Source: Erysipelotrichaceae bacterium
Lineage (GTDB): Bacteria; Bacillota_I; Bacilli_A; Erysipelotrichales; Erysipelotrichaceae
DNA: 34,317 nt
Assembly: GCA_022780745.1 (NCBI GenBank)
Contig: JALEVB010000102.1
Location: 1 to 34,317, forward strand
Direction: 5' to 3'
The position numbers and the translations under genes were made by a program. Below, one piece after another: positions 1 through 10,057 of the stretch. Every line of letters begins with the position of its first letter. The first letter of the stretch is position 1. Under the pieces are notes generated by a model, which made no database searches, was not told the DNA's origin, and saw only the letters and a list, made by a program, of their open reading frames with translations.

Positions 1-39
1 AAAAGGGGCTGTAAAGAAATAGATTTTTAGGAATCTAAC

Positions 40-63
40 AAGAGGTTTGCAGCCTCTTTTTCT
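40..63 (+). terminator. Hairpin inside the left end of the IS
   Basis: aagagg (40-45) pairs with cctctt (53-58), followed by tttctt. Confidence 0.45.
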
Positions 64-172
64 TATGTCACAGGTTGAAAATCTACTATTAAGTGGATAA
101 CAGTCATTAATCAGGATAAATTCTCTAATTTTTGCCACAACGAAAATAACTCATCGTTTTTATGAGTTTAAT

Positions 173-1765
173 CTAGCATGGTAAATAATCTAAACGGTAT
201 TTTCTGTTATGATATTTCGCTAAGTTAAATCCTATAATTATTAAATAAAGCTCTGTATTTACCTTCTTTAGCGAAACTCTCGTTATTCTTCTGTAATTAT
301 AGTCCTGCTTTATTATCCCAAATGCTCCTTCAGCCTGTATGCTTCGCTGCTTTCTTAACTCAATCCCTAATTGTGAAGCCAGATTCTCAATTACCTTCTT
401 GTGATAAACTGTCAGTGTTTCATTGATATTGATTATCCTGTTTCCTTTGCCCTTATGACATTTTTCCTTAAATGGGCATCCTTCACAGCTTTCGCACTGG
501 TATCTCTCAACTGTTCTTTTATCAATATTTCCTGCTATGGCTGTTTCGTTAAGCTTGATAAATTTCCTGTTGTTGGGACAGATAATGTTACCTTCTTCAT
601 CTTTGTTGAAATTAACACTTCTGAAAATATCTTCATGAAATTTCTTGTCATGTGTTTCTCTTTTCCATAAAGGATACTTCATATACATCTCAATATTGTT
701 ATTTTCACAGTATCTGTATGTTTCCAGATTTCCATATCCAGCATCAGCTACAGGATACTTTGGATATTCTCCAAATATCTTCCTGTACTTTTCCATTAGC
801 GGTATAAAACAGGTATTATCTGAAGCAGACTGACTTGTCAATCCAAACAGTATGTATTCATTGGATACTGCCAACTGCCAGTTATATGCTGGTAGCAGCG
901 CTGTATTTCCCATATAGTCTGTCTTCATTCTCATGAATGTTGCATCTTCATCAGTTTTACTGTAGGAATTTCTATGCTCACCACATTTTTCTATCTTTGT
1001 CGCATATTCTTTAAGTTTATCAGTAATTTCCTTAAGCTTTTCGTAATATCGCTGAAGTGGATGCTTTCTTTTGCCTGTTCCATATACAAATTCTATTGTT
1101 TCTGCTTCTTTTATTTCATTAAGCTTAGCCAGATATTTCTCCAGTTCCTCAATCTGATATTCTTCTTCTGTTGCGAAATATGTATCTAATGATATAACTG
1201 CTGATTCATTTATTTCCTTTAGTAGTTCTGTAATCTGTTTAAACTTTCTGTTTCTTGATGTGATGCATGCTTTCTTCCATACCCAGCTGTATCTGTTTGG
1301 AAATGCCTCTAGCTTTGTTCCATCTATAAAAACAGTTGAGATATCTAATCCTTCTTTCTGGATGATAAACTCAACTATGTCATTTGATATATTCTCTATA
1401 TTGTCTACAAGATAGTTGTTAATGAAATTACATATTGTCATGTGACTTGGCTGCTCGCCTTCAGCCAGCCACATAAACCTGATATCATTTTTACACAACG
1501 ATTCTATTTTTCTTGTCGATCTTACCTGGATCATATTCGCAAATAACACAATTTTCAGTAATATTTCAAGTCTGTATCCATCTCTTCCTCTGGTTTCCTT
1601 TTTACTCTTTACCAGATACTTTTTAAGATTTACTCCTTTCAGTACTTCCCTGAATGTTACCACTGGATCACAAATATCTATTTTTGTACCTAAATTTAGT
1701 GGCAACTGTAACTGAAATGTGTTACTATCATATTGCGAGTACGGTAGTAACGTATTCATTTTCAT
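173..1765 (-). CDS. IS1182 family transposase
   Basis: 530 aa; N-terminal region typical of IS1182 transposases (RSTRKIESLCKNDIRFMWLAEGEQPSHMTICNF), DDE-type segments (TVFIDGTKLEAFPNRYSWVWKK; VADAGYGNLETYRYCE) and C-terminal QRSIQAEGAFGIIKQDYNYRR. Confidence 0.92.
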   Translation of the reverse strand: MKMNTLLPYSQYDSNTFQLQLPLNLGTKIDICDPVVTFREVLKGVNLKKYLVKSKKETRGRDGYRLEILLKIVLFANMIQVRSTRKIESLCKNDIRFMWLAEGEQPSHMTICNFINNYLVDNIENISNDIVEFIIQKEGLDISTVFIDGTKLEAFPNRYSWVWKKACITSRNRKFKQITELLKEINESAVISLDTYFATEEEYQIEELEKYLAKLNEIKEAETIEFVYGTGKRKHPLQRYYEKLKEITDKLKEYATKIEKCGEHRNSYSKTDEDATFMRMKTDYMGNTALLPAYNWQLAVSNEYILFGLTSQSASDNTCFIPLMEKYRKIFGEYPKYPVADAGYGNLETYRYCENNNIEMYMKYPLWKRETHDKKFHEDIFRSVNFNKDEEGNIICPNNRKFIKLNETAIAGNIDKRTVERYQCESCEGCPFKEKCHKGKGNRIININETLTVYHKKVIENLASQLGIELRKQRSIQAEGAFGIIKQDYNYRRITRVSLKKVNTELYLIIIGFNLAKYHNRKYRLDYLPC

Positions 1766-1788
1766 GAATATATTATACCAAAAATAAT

Positions 1789-1820
1789 AGCCCTAAGGAC
1801 CTGTCCCTAGGGCTTTATTT
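1789..1820. terminator. Hairpin inside the right end of the IS, upstream of the transposase start; possible transcriptional insulator
   Basis: agcccta (1789-1795) pairs with tagggct (1808-1814), followed by ttattttta. Confidence 0.55.
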
Positions 1821-1934
1821 TTACTTTCTTGAGCTGTTTATTTTTTTACAGCCCCTTCACTACAAAATAGCTTATTTTTTATTTATAACTGACGATCGAA
1901 CAAGAAATCAATCATACTGGTTAAGAGTCTCTTC

Positions 1935-2768
1935 TTATATTATAATTATTTTCTTAAAACCACATTTCATCGCGTAATTCTTAAGCTCTTGCATATATTC
2001 ATCACTAGGCTCGTTAAGATAACGATATTCTTCTCTTACTCCATAATGACGATATTTGATAAGTTTATAAGTAACTTCATCTAAATGATCTTTTAAGATG
2101 ATGCTAATATCTTTGATCGTTTCTTTATCATTCAGATACCCAGGTATGCATACCGTTCTTATCTCTTCTAATTTGTGAATGGAAGATAGATATCTGGCAT
2201 TATCAAGTACTTTTTTATTTGTAATACCACATAATTTCTGATGTATTTCATCATTAGTAGCCTTAATATCCAGCATGATACCATCACATACATCCATTAA
2301 TTCTGTATCATTTTTAAAATCATAAGAACCATTAGAATCCATTAAAGTTGATAATCCATCCTTTTTGGCTAGTTTAAATAATTCTTTAATAAATTGTGCA
2401 TGTAATGTACATTCACCACCGGATGTCGTTATTCCTCTAATAAAAGGTATATTGTCTCTAACTTTCTGATATACCTGTTCAACACTCATATAAGATATCT
2501 TGCAGGAAGCATTATGAGGACATGTTTTAATACAGGTATCACCATTAATACATTTCTTGCTATCCCATACTACTTTGTTATCTTTGATTTCAAGGGCATT
2601 TACAGGGCATGTAAGCACACATTGTCCACAATTGATACATTTATTTATCGTTTCAGGATTATGGCAATACAAGCAATTAAAATTACATTGCTGAAAGAAA
2701 ATAGCGCAGCGATTGCCAGGTCCATCGACTATTGAAGAATCAATGATCTTATTAATACTAGCAATCAT
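1935..2768 (-). CDS. yjjW: YjjW-like glycyl radical enzyme activase (radical SAM, with inserted ferredoxin-type 4Fe-4S segment)
   Basis: Radical SAM motif CNFNCLYC; ferredoxin-like CINCGQCVLTCP and CIKTCPHNASC; GGECTLH; 4-nt overlap with the upstream YjjI-like glycyl radical enzyme gene. Confidence 0.85.
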   Translation of the reverse strand: MIASINKIIDSSIVDGPGNRCAIFFQQCNFNCLYCHNPETINKCINCGQCVLTCPVNALEIKDNKVVWDSKKCINGDTCIKTCPHNASCKISYMSVEQVYQKVRDNIPFIRGITTSGGECTLHAQFIKELFKLAKKDGLSTLMDSNGSYDFKNDTELMDVCDGIMLDIKATNDEIHQKLCGITNKKVLDNARYLSSIHKLEEIRTVCIPGYLNDKETIKDISIILKDHLDEVTYKLIKYRHYGVREEYRYLNEPSDEYMQELKNYAMKCGFKKIIII

Positions 2769-4285
2769 AGACTCTCAACCTTTCTATCAAAGATATGATT
2801 ATTATCCTGTTGTCCAGGTACTAAACATACAGAATCATTAGCTACCATTTTCCCCTGACGATATTTTTCAACTTCACTTTTCTTGATCAGATAACCCGTA
2901 ACTCTAACCAGATCTCCATCAGCTAAATAAGTTGATAAATACTTACATCCAACCTTAAAACCACCTTTAAAGATATCAAGAATAGCACTAGGATTTCTTA
3001 AAGCAGTCTCATCAAATGGGAAAATATCACCAACTCCACTAGGAAAATACTTATGATATAAGCCACATTGTTTCAAATGAGGATAAAGATCGATCTCTTG
3101 TCCTACCTTGATCCTTGTACCAGGAGAATCAGAAGTATCTAAACCTGTACCAACTTGAGCATGCATCACAAAATGCTCTTTATAACAATATTTATTCTTA
3201 TGCTGCTTAACTTTCTCATTGATAAACTCTAATACCTTTACTCCCATTTCATTAGCATACTCATCAGGACCAAAAGTATAATCAAGATTAGAAAGCTTCA
3301 TAAGATTATTAACACATTCACACAAACCAACAATGCCAAATAAACCAACAAATTTATCTTTTGAAACAAATCCTTCAGTAACGACAAAATCCGTATCAAA
3401 AAATACTCTTTCTTCCATTAGATTCTTGATCTTAGCATCCATAAACTTTAATTGCGTATCAATAGCCAAAGCTAATTTATTATTAAAGAAATCATCAACA
3501 CTTTCACTATGTGAAGCAATAGTGCCAAGTCTTAATCTAGTTAAGGTAAAAGCTCCACCCCCAATTAATAAGCCATTATAACAAGAAGCAATAGCATAAT
3601 TCTCTCCTACATTTTCACGATAAAACTTATCATAAGCAAACGCTGGATTAGCACATTTCAAACTAGTCTCTATAGCTTTTGTTGCAAATGCATCACTAGT
3701 AATATCAGGATCATATCTTAATGAAACATTAGGAGTAATATTCTGTAATTCAGCTAGTAATTCAAGAATAATATTACCAGTAATCGTTTCATAAGGACCA
3801 AGGTTTGCCTGTATAAAGCTATCTGATAGAGTACGATCGATATTAATTAAGAAATACCTTAAAATACTTTTAGCCTCTTCATATTCCATTTCTTTTACAA
3901 AAGGTTCCAATAATACATCTAATCTGCCAATAAAAACCACAAAACGATCCAATCCATGACAGTTATGATAAAAGATCAAAAGATTATTAGTAGCCTCCAT
4001 TAAATTAGTAGCAGGCTTTAATCTTAAAAACTCACTACCCTCTTTTAAAAACTTCTCATAATCAGGAATGATATATCTGGCACTATATGGACCAGGTCCC
4101 TCAGATAGATCACAAATCTCTCCATTATCCCTTAAACGATAAAACTCTTGAGGAGTATCTTTAGGATAATCTAAAATACCAGCAGCATATTTAGCTAACT
4201 GATCACTTCTTTGCCAATAAGTCAAACGCTTATCATGCATAATGCTTTCAATATCTTTGATCATTGTTTCTTTATCAGTATACAT
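2765..4285 (-). CDS. yjjI: YjjI-like glycyl radical enzyme
   Basis: 506 aa; C-terminal glycyl-radical motif DLVRVTGYLIKK (the Gly codon is 2894-2896 on the minus strand); SCYNGL Cys-loop candidate; paired with a cognate activase. Confidence 0.82.
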   Translation of the reverse strand: MYTDKETMIKDIESIMHDKRLTYWQRSDQLAKYAAGILDYPKDTPQEFYRLRDNGEICDLSEGPGPYSARYIIPDYEKFLKEGSEFLRLKPATNLMEATNNLLIFYHNCHGLDRFVVFIGRLDVLLEPFVKEMEYEEAKSILRYFLINIDRTLSDSFIQANLGPYETITGNIILELLAELQNITPNVSLRYDPDITSDAFATKAIETSLKCANPAFAYDKFYRENVGENYAIASCYNGLLIGGGAFTLTRLRLGTIASHSESVDDFFNNKLALAIDTQLKFMDAKIKNLMEERVFFDTDFVVTEGFVSKDKFVGLFGIVGLCECVNNLMKLSNLDYTFGPDEYANEMGVKVLEFINEKVKQHKNKYCYKEHFVMHAQVGTGLDTSDSPGTRIKVGQEIDLYPHLKQCGLYHKYFPSGVGDIFPFDETALRNPSAILDIFKGGFKVGCKYLSTYLADGDLVRVTGYLIKKSEVEKYRQGKMVANDSVCLVPGQQDNNHIFDRKVESL

Positions 4286-4326
4286 TTTGAATTCTCCTAT
4301 TATCTATTATTAGTTTAACATATAAA

Positions 4327-4358
4327 AGCTAGTAAAAAAGCATTGTATTACAATGCTC
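4327..4358 (-). terminator. Rho-independent terminator downstream of rpsU
   Basis: Minus strand: gcattg-taata-caatgc hairpin followed by ttttttac. Confidence 0.7.
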
Positions 4359-4359
4359 T

Positions 4360-4539
4360 TTATTTTCCTCTTCTAGCTTTTCTAGCTGCTTCAGATTTAA
4401 GTTTACGACGTACGCCTGGTTTTACATAAAATTCTCTTTTACGAGCTTCTGCAAGGGTACCGTTACGTGAAACTTGACGTTTGAATCTACGTAAAGCATC
4501 ATCTAAACCTTCGTTTTCTTTAAGAACTACTCTTGGCAT
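4360..4539 (-). CDS. rpsU: 30S ribosomal protein S21 (absent from the supplied ORF track because it is only 59 aa)
   Basis: Translation [62 protein letters not shown] aaagggggtgtaaag upstream. Confidence 0.96.
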   Translation of the reverse strand: MPRVVLKENEGLDDALRRFKRQVSRNGTLAEARKREFYVKPGVRRKLKSEAARKARRGK

Positions 4540-4639
4540 ATCTTTACACCCCCTTTAGAAACATACAACAATATATTAACAAAGCACAACACAAAATGCA
4601 AGTAATTAAGTATAAATTTTAGCTATAATAAGCCTTATT

Positions 4640-5311
4640 TTAATAGTCACTATTACTTGGTTTATCACTTATCAATGCCACACCAGAACTAGTACCAATA
4701 CGATCAGCACCATTTGCGATCATATCTAAAAGATCCTGATGTGTCTTAACACCACCAGCTGCTTTAACCAACAATTCATCCTTAACTGTATCTTTTAATA
4801 ATTTAACATCATGTAAATTAGCACCACTAATACTAAAACCCGTAGAAGTCTTAACAAAATCGGCTTTAGCCTCTTTAATACACTTACAAGCTGTAACCTT
4901 TTGTTCATCGCTCAATAAACATGTTTCAATAATTACTTTTAAAACATGATCACCAACAGCTTCTTTACAGGCTTTAATATCATTGATCACATAATCAAGA
5001 TCATTATCTATTAATTTACCAATATTGATAACCATATCAACTTCATCAGCACCTAGTTTTATTGCATCCTTAGCCTCAAAAGCCTTAGCAGCAGTACTAT
5101 TGGCACCTAATGGAAAACCAATAACACAACAAACACCAACATCACTTCCAGCTAATAATTCTTTACATAAACTTATCCAGCAAGGATTAACACAAACCGT
5201 TCTAAAATGATGCTCTTTTGCTTCGTTGCATAATTTAATGATCCTATCTTTAGTTGCATCAGCTTTTAATAATGTATGATCGATATATCTATTAAGTTCC
5301 ATTTTTCTCAC
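4640..5311 (-). CDS. deoC: Deoxyribose-phosphate aldolase
   Basis: NRYIDHTLLKADAT, VNPCWISLCKELL, EVDMVINIGKL, KVIIETCLL, DFVKTSTGF, KAAGGVKT motifs. Confidence 0.95.
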   Translation of the reverse strand: MRKMELNRYIDHTLLKADATKDRIIKLCNEAKEHHFRTVCVNPCWISLCKELLAGSDVGVCCVIGFPLGANSTAAKAFEAKDAIKLGADEVDMVINIGKLIDNDLDYVINDIKACKEAVGDHVLKVIIETCLLSDEQKVTACKCIKEAKADFVKTSTGFSISGANLHDVKLLKDTVKDELLVKAAGGVKTHQDLLDMIANGADRIGTSSGVALISDKPSNSDY

Positions 5312-6759
5312 TCCATTTCCTGAAAATAATATTTATGTATGCAAAGTCTGGCAACCTTATCATCACCCATATATTTCTCTTTACCAAATGAGCGATAAAT
5401 AAAGTCCTCATCACCTTTACCTAATATTAAAATGGTATCATCAACATTTACCATCTCAATAGCCTGTCTTATCGCATCAAAGCGATCTTCAATAATAATA
5501 TAATTAGTCTTTTCAATACCACTAGCTATTTCATTAGCAATATCTAGTATACTCTCATCACGAGGATCATCCTCAGTTAAAATGATCATATCACAGTATT
5601 CATCCGCAATGGCTCCAAATATTGGTCTTTTCTTAACATCTCTTTTACCGGCAGAACCAAAGACAACGATTATCCTTTTACCTTTTGGTGTTATCTTGCT
5701 GGCAAATTCACATACCTGTTTAATACCATCAGGAGTATGTGCAAAATCTACAATAACATTAAATGGCTGTTTCTCATCGATTCTTTCCATTCTGCCTTTG
5801 ATCTGTTTGATATTATTTACTTTATTCAATAAGCTATCAATTGATACTCCTTTTTCATGTAAAGCAGCAATAACAGCCAATAAATTATATAAGTTAAACA
5901 TTGCCACCAGATTAGTCTGCAAACGATATTCCTGTCCATAACAAGATAAAGTAAAGATAATACCATCTTTCTTGATCTGAATCTGACTAGCCTGATAATC
6001 TGCTTCTTTATCAATACCGTAGGTAACGATCTTGGCACTAGTATTGGCAACCATCTTCAAGCCATAATCATCATCAACATTAGTAATAGCTATAGCTGAA
6101 GACTTTAAGCTATCAAACAGCTTCTTTTTAGCTTCAAAATAGTTTTCCATCGTACCATGATAATCTAAATGATCATGAGTTAAGTTAGTAAAGATAGCAA
6201 CATCAAAATCTACAGCTTCAACTCTTTGCTGCTCAATACCAATAGAACTAACTTCCAAAGCACAAGCCTTCATGTTCGCATCAACCATATCTTTTAATGT
6301 ACCCTGCAATAGATCGATCTCCGGAGTAGTAAGTGTAGGCTCGATACGCACATTACCATATTCAGTACCAATAGTACCAATATATCCACATGGTTCAATA
6401 TCTGTTAACAACTCATGGATCATCGTCGCAATTGAACTTTTACCATTAGTACCAGTAACACCAAACATTAATAATTTATGACTTGGATGATCATAAAAAT
6501 AATCGGCAACCTTATTATAAACACTTAAAACATCTTTAACTTTAATATAAGTAACATCATTTTGCTTATTAACGATATCATCACTATGAACAATAACGAT
6601 AGCCCCATTAGCAATAGCCTGATTAACAAACTGATGTCCATCAAACATCATTCCCTTAACACAAAAGAAGATACTGTTTTTCTTCTTCTTTCGGCTATCA
6701 CTCATCAAACTATCGATTTCAATGTCTTTAACATTGTCAAAGATCTCACTCAATTTCAT
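5308..6759 (-). CDS. murE: UDP-N-acetylmuramoyl-tripeptide synthetase (MurE type)
   Basis: Mur ligase GVTGTNGKSS, EVSSIGIEQQR, FTNLTHDHLDYHGTMENYFEAKK, VIVDFAHTPD, TEDDPRDE, LGKGDEDF; 4-nt overlap with deoC. Confidence 0.92.
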   Translation of the reverse strand: MKLSEIFDNVKDIEIDSLMSDSRKKKKNSIFFCVKGMMFDGHQFVNQAIANGAIVIVHSDDIVNKQNDVTYIKVKDVLSVYNKVADYFYDHPSHKLLMFGVTGTNGKSSIATMIHELLTDIEPCGYIGTIGTEYGNVRIEPTLTTPEIDLLQGTLKDMVDANMKACALEVSSIGIEQQRVEAVDFDVAIFTNLTHDHLDYHGTMENYFEAKKKLFDSLKSSAIAITNVDDDYGLKMVANTSAKIVTYGIDKEADYQASQIQIKKDGIIFTLSCYGQEYRLQTNLVAMFNLYNLLAVIAALHEKGVSIDSLLNKVNNIKQIKGRMERIDEKQPFNVIVDFAHTPDGIKQVCEFASKITPKGKRIIVVFGSAGKRDVKKRPIFGAIADEYCDMIILTEDDPRDESILDIANEIASGIEKTNYIIIEDRFDAIRQAIEMVNVDDTILILGKGDEDFIYRSFGKEKYMGDDKVARLCIHKYYFQEME

Positions 6760-8044
6760 CTTTCATGCCTCCACCTTTAGCATATACCTTATTGTCACTA
6801 ATATGATCAATAACACATGTTACCATACTATTAGTAGCATATTCACCTTCAATATAAGTATAAACATAATCACTGCTATAGCCATAAGAATAACCATTCT
6901 CATATCCTTCAACTAATACTTCAACCTTCTTATTCAGCTTGTTTACTTCATACTTATACTTTAACTTCTCACTCAGTTCTAAGCAGGTCTTAACTCTTTG
7001 TTTCTTGATGTCATTACTTAACTGTCCCTTCATCAAACTAGCTTTAGTACCCTTTTTACTAGCAAAAGGAAACACATGTAAAAAACTAAAATTACAATCT
7101 TTTAAAAACTGATAAGTCTTACTAAATTCTTCTTCACTCTCATCTACAAACCCAACGATAAGATCAGTACTAATAGATATATCACTAACTCTATTTCTAA
7201 TATCAGTTATCCTATCTAAAAACTCTTTGGTAGTATATGGTCTATTCATCCTCTTTAAAGTATCATCACAGCCTGACTGTAAAGGAATATGCAGATGCTT
7301 AGCCACTCTTTGATCATTTTGCAATAACGCGATCAGTTCATCATCAATTTCCGTTATCTCAATACTAGATATTCTAATACGTTTAAGATCAGGACAATTA
7401 GCCAATATTTCTTTGATCATTTTAGCTAAAGTATAATTATACTCTTTTCCATATCTTCCCGTATGAATACCAGCTAAAATGATCTCATGATGAGTTTTGC
7501 TTAATTGTCTGGCTTCACTTACAACTAATTGAGGATCCATACTTCTTTCATGTCCTCTTGCATATGGAATTATACAATATGAACAATACTGATTACATCC
7601 ATCCTGAATCTTTAGATATGCTCTAGTGTGATGTTCAAAGTGTTTAACGTCCAGATTTTCAAAACCAATATTAGCTAAGCTTTCAACCTTATTGATTCTT
7701 TCATTTTGATACTGTTCGATATAATCAGCTAGTTTATCTTTATATTTTGTACCAATCAATATATCGATCTTATCCTCTTTAGCAAGATTTTCAACATCTA
7801 CCTGAACATAACATCCAACTACACATATTATTGCATCAGGATTGCGACTAATAGCACTATGTATCATCTTACGTGATTTACTAGCTGCTACATTAGTAAC
7901 AGCACAGGTAAATATGATGTAGATATCACATATATCCTTAAAATCTTTTTCTATAAATCCTTTATTTCTTAATTGTTCATTAATACTTTGAGATTCATAA
8001 GTATTTACTTTACATCCCAAAGTACATATTCCATATGTTTTCAT
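6746..8044 (-). CDS. mtaB: tRNA t6A37 methylthiotransferase MtaB
   Basis: TLGCKVNTYESQ, CAVTNVAASKSRK, radical SAM QDGCNQYCSYCIIPYARGHERS, HIPLQSGCDDTLKRMNRPY. Confidence 0.93.
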   Translation of the reverse strand: MKTYGICTLGCKVNTYESQSINEQLRNKGFIEKDFKDICDIYIIFTCAVTNVAASKSRKMIHSAISRNPDAIICVVGCYVQVDVENLAKEDKIDILIGTKYKDKLADYIEQYQNERINKVESLANIGFENLDVKHFEHHTRAYLKIQDGCNQYCSYCIIPYARGHERSMDPQLVVSEARQLSKTHHEIILAGIHTGRYGKEYNYTLAKMIKEILANCPDLKRIRISSIEITEIDDELIALLQNDQRVAKHLHIPLQSGCDDTLKRMNRPYTTKEFLDRITDIRNRVSDISISTDLIVGFVDESEEEFSKTYQFLKDCNFSFLHVFPFASKKGTKASLMKGQLSNDIKKQRVKTCLELSEKLKYKYEVNKLNKKVEVLVEGYENGYSYGYSSDYVYTYIEGEYATNSMVTCVIDHISDNKVYAKGGGMKDEIE

Positions 8045-8745
8045 TCAATGATCTCTCCTAATACACTTAAGGCATATAAACTAGCAGTCTCACTTCTTAA
8101 TATTCTTGAACCTAAGCTAACACACTGATAACCCTTGTCAGTTAGTACTTTGATCTCATCATCGCTAAAACCACCCTCAGGTCCAATAACAATAACGATA
8201 CTTTTTTGTTTATCATATAACTGAGAAATCTTAGATGCACTATATTTCTCATTTTCAAATGCTACCATCTTTAATGAAGCATCAACATCTAATTCATTGA
8301 TCGTACAAACATCATCAATAACAGCCACATTATTACGTTTAGACTGCTCACAGGCACTTTTCATGATTTTCTGATATCTAAGCTTCTTCACATCAAAATT
8401 CTTATCTAAAGCCACACAACGCGAGCTAATAAGGGGAATGATCTTGCTAACTCCAAGTTCACAAGCCTTCTGTAAAACAAGTTCAAAATTATCTTTACGA
8501 ATAAGACTTTGAACCAGGATAACTTCACAATCAAGTTCATTAACATTATTATCGATTTCAATTACTCTCGCATAGATCTTATTATTATCATATTCGATCT
8601 TTGCAAGATAAGAATCTTGATAAACCAGTCTAATGATCGTATCTTTTTTGATCTTTAAGACATTCTTTAAATGATGAGCATTATGCTCATCAAATTCATA
8701 TCTGTCATTAATATCTAAACTTCTATCAATAAAAACCTGCTGCAT
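8041..8745 (-). CDS. rsmE: 16S rRNA (uracil1498-N3)-methyltransferase RsmE
   Basis: HHLKNVLK, VILVQSLIRKDNFELVLQKACELGVSKIIPLISSRC, VIGPEGGFSDDEI, SLGSRILRSETASL. Confidence 0.93.
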   Translation of the reverse strand: MQQVFIDRSLDINDRYEFDEHNAHHLKNVLKIKKDTIIRLVYQDSYLAKIEYDNNKIYARVIEIDNNVNELDCEVILVQSLIRKDNFELVLQKACELGVSKIIPLISSRCVALDKNFDVKKLRYQKIMKSACEQSKRNNVAVIDDVCTINELDVDASLKMVAFENEKYSASKISQLYDKQKSIVIVIGPEGGFSDDEIKVLTDKGYQCVSLGSRILRSETASLYALSVLGEIIE

Positions 8746-10013
8746 TATTCTTCCTTATTTTCATCATCCTGATGATCAACGATTTCAACCTTAACTTCCT
8801 CAATTTTTCTTTCTAGCATTTTTGTAACTGTAACATGAAGATTCTGATAATCAAAACTATCATTAACCTTAGGAAAATCCTCAAACTCATTGATTACCCA
8901 TCCACTTACAGTAATATAATCATGTTCTTCATCATCATTTTCAATATCTAAACGCTCAAAAAGATCATCAACTTCACAATTACCCTTTACCAGATAAGTA
9001 TTATCATCAATTTTTTGATAATACTCCTTAACAACATCATGTTCATCCCAGATCTCACCAACTAATTCTTCAATGATATCTTCCATCGTAATAATACCAC
9101 TAGTACCACCAAATTCATCTAATACCACAGCCATATGCATCTTACTAGACTGTAACTGTTTCAAAAGATTAGATATTTTAGTATGAGGACTAGTAAATAT
9201 CGTACTTTGTAAAATGGTTTTGATACTCTTTTTTGGATTATCAGAATTATATAAGGCATAGAAATCTTTTTCATGGATCACGCCTACGATATTATCGATC
9301 GTATTCTCATATACTGGCAAACGACTAAAAGTATTAAATCTGAATATTTGCTCTATTTCCTTTAATGAATCAGTTATATCAACTGCAATAACATCAACTC
9401 TAGGAGTCAGGATATCCTTAACATCAAGATCATTAAACTCAATAGCAGCACTGATCAGATCAGATTCATGAGCTTCCAGATCACCTTCATTTTCAGCCTC
9501 TTCTACCATTGTCATAAGCTCATCAGTAATATCACTATCATCATTTTCAATCTTAACGATCTTACTAACGGCCCATTGAATAAAATTAAAAATTAATACT
9601 ATAGGTGTTAAAATGATCTGTAAAAATCTTATAACACTTACAACACTCATACTAAACTTCTCAGGTGCCTGCTTAGCAAGTGATTTAGGAATGATCTCAC
9701 CAAATACCAAAACAACTATCGTAGTTACAGCCGTACTAACACTAGGACCTTTATTAGAACCAAAAATCTGTGTAAATAAAACTGTCGCAATAGTTGCTAA
9801 TAAGATATTGACGATATTATTACCAATTAAAACTGTACTAATAAACTTATCATAGTCATCTAAAACATCTAATACTTTTGAGGCTCTATCATCCCCATCA
9901 TTAGCTAAGTTTTTTAATCTGATCCTATTAGCACAATTAAAAGCAGTTTCTGTCGCAGAGAAGAAACTGGAACATAAAACTAATATTATTATTGTTATTA
10001 TCATTGTATCCAT
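8745..10013 (-). CDS. CNNM-domain/CBS/CorC-HlyC family membrane transporter
   Basis: SSFFSATETAFNCANRIRLK; IIPKSLAKQAPEKF; DILTPRVDVIAVD; VLDEFGGTSGIITMEDIIEELVGEIWDEHD. Confidence 0.9.
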   Translation of the reverse strand: MDTMIITIIILVLCSSFFSATETAFNCANRIRLKNLANDGDDRASKVLDVLDDYDKFISTVLIGNNIVNILLATIATVLFTQIFGSNKGPSVSTAVTTIVVLVFGEIIPKSLAKQAPEKFSMSVVSVIRFLQIILTPIVLIFNFIQWAVSKIVKIENDDSDITDELMTMVEEAENEGDLEAHESDLISAAIEFNDLDVKDILTPRVDVIAVDITDSLKEIEQIFRFNTFSRLPVYENTIDNIVGVIHEKDFYALYNSDNPKKSIKTILQSTIFTSPHTKISNLLKQLQSSKMHMAVVLDEFGGTSGIITMEDIIEELVGEIWDEHDVVKEYYQKIDDNTYLVKGNCEVDDLFERLDIENDDEEHDYITVSGWVINEFEDFPKVNDSFDYQNLHVTVTKMLERKIEEVKVEIVDHQDDENKEE

Positions 10014-10057
10014 CTATTATTACCTCTTTTCCTTCATTTTCAAATAAAAATTAATTA

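Larger units (their letters stand above)
3..1857 (-). mobile_element. IS1182-family-like insertion sequence, apparently complete
   Basis: Terminal inverted repeats: aaggggctgtaaagaaata (3-21) matches the reverse complement of 1839-1857 (aaggggctgtaaaaaaata) with one mismatch. They bracket a single full-length 530-aa transposase ORF. Target duplication cannot be assessed because the left flank is only 2 nt. Confidence 0.88.

Noticed and set aside
401-1189. Plus-strand ORFs (89, 62 and 71 aa) antisense to the transposase
   Set aside because: They lie inside the transposase coding region in antisense, show no recognisable domain or RBS, and are expected by chance in AT-rich DNA.
5582-6481. ORFs antisense to or out of frame with murE (119, 74 and 69 aa)
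   Set aside because: Spurious overlaps with a strongly supported murE frame.
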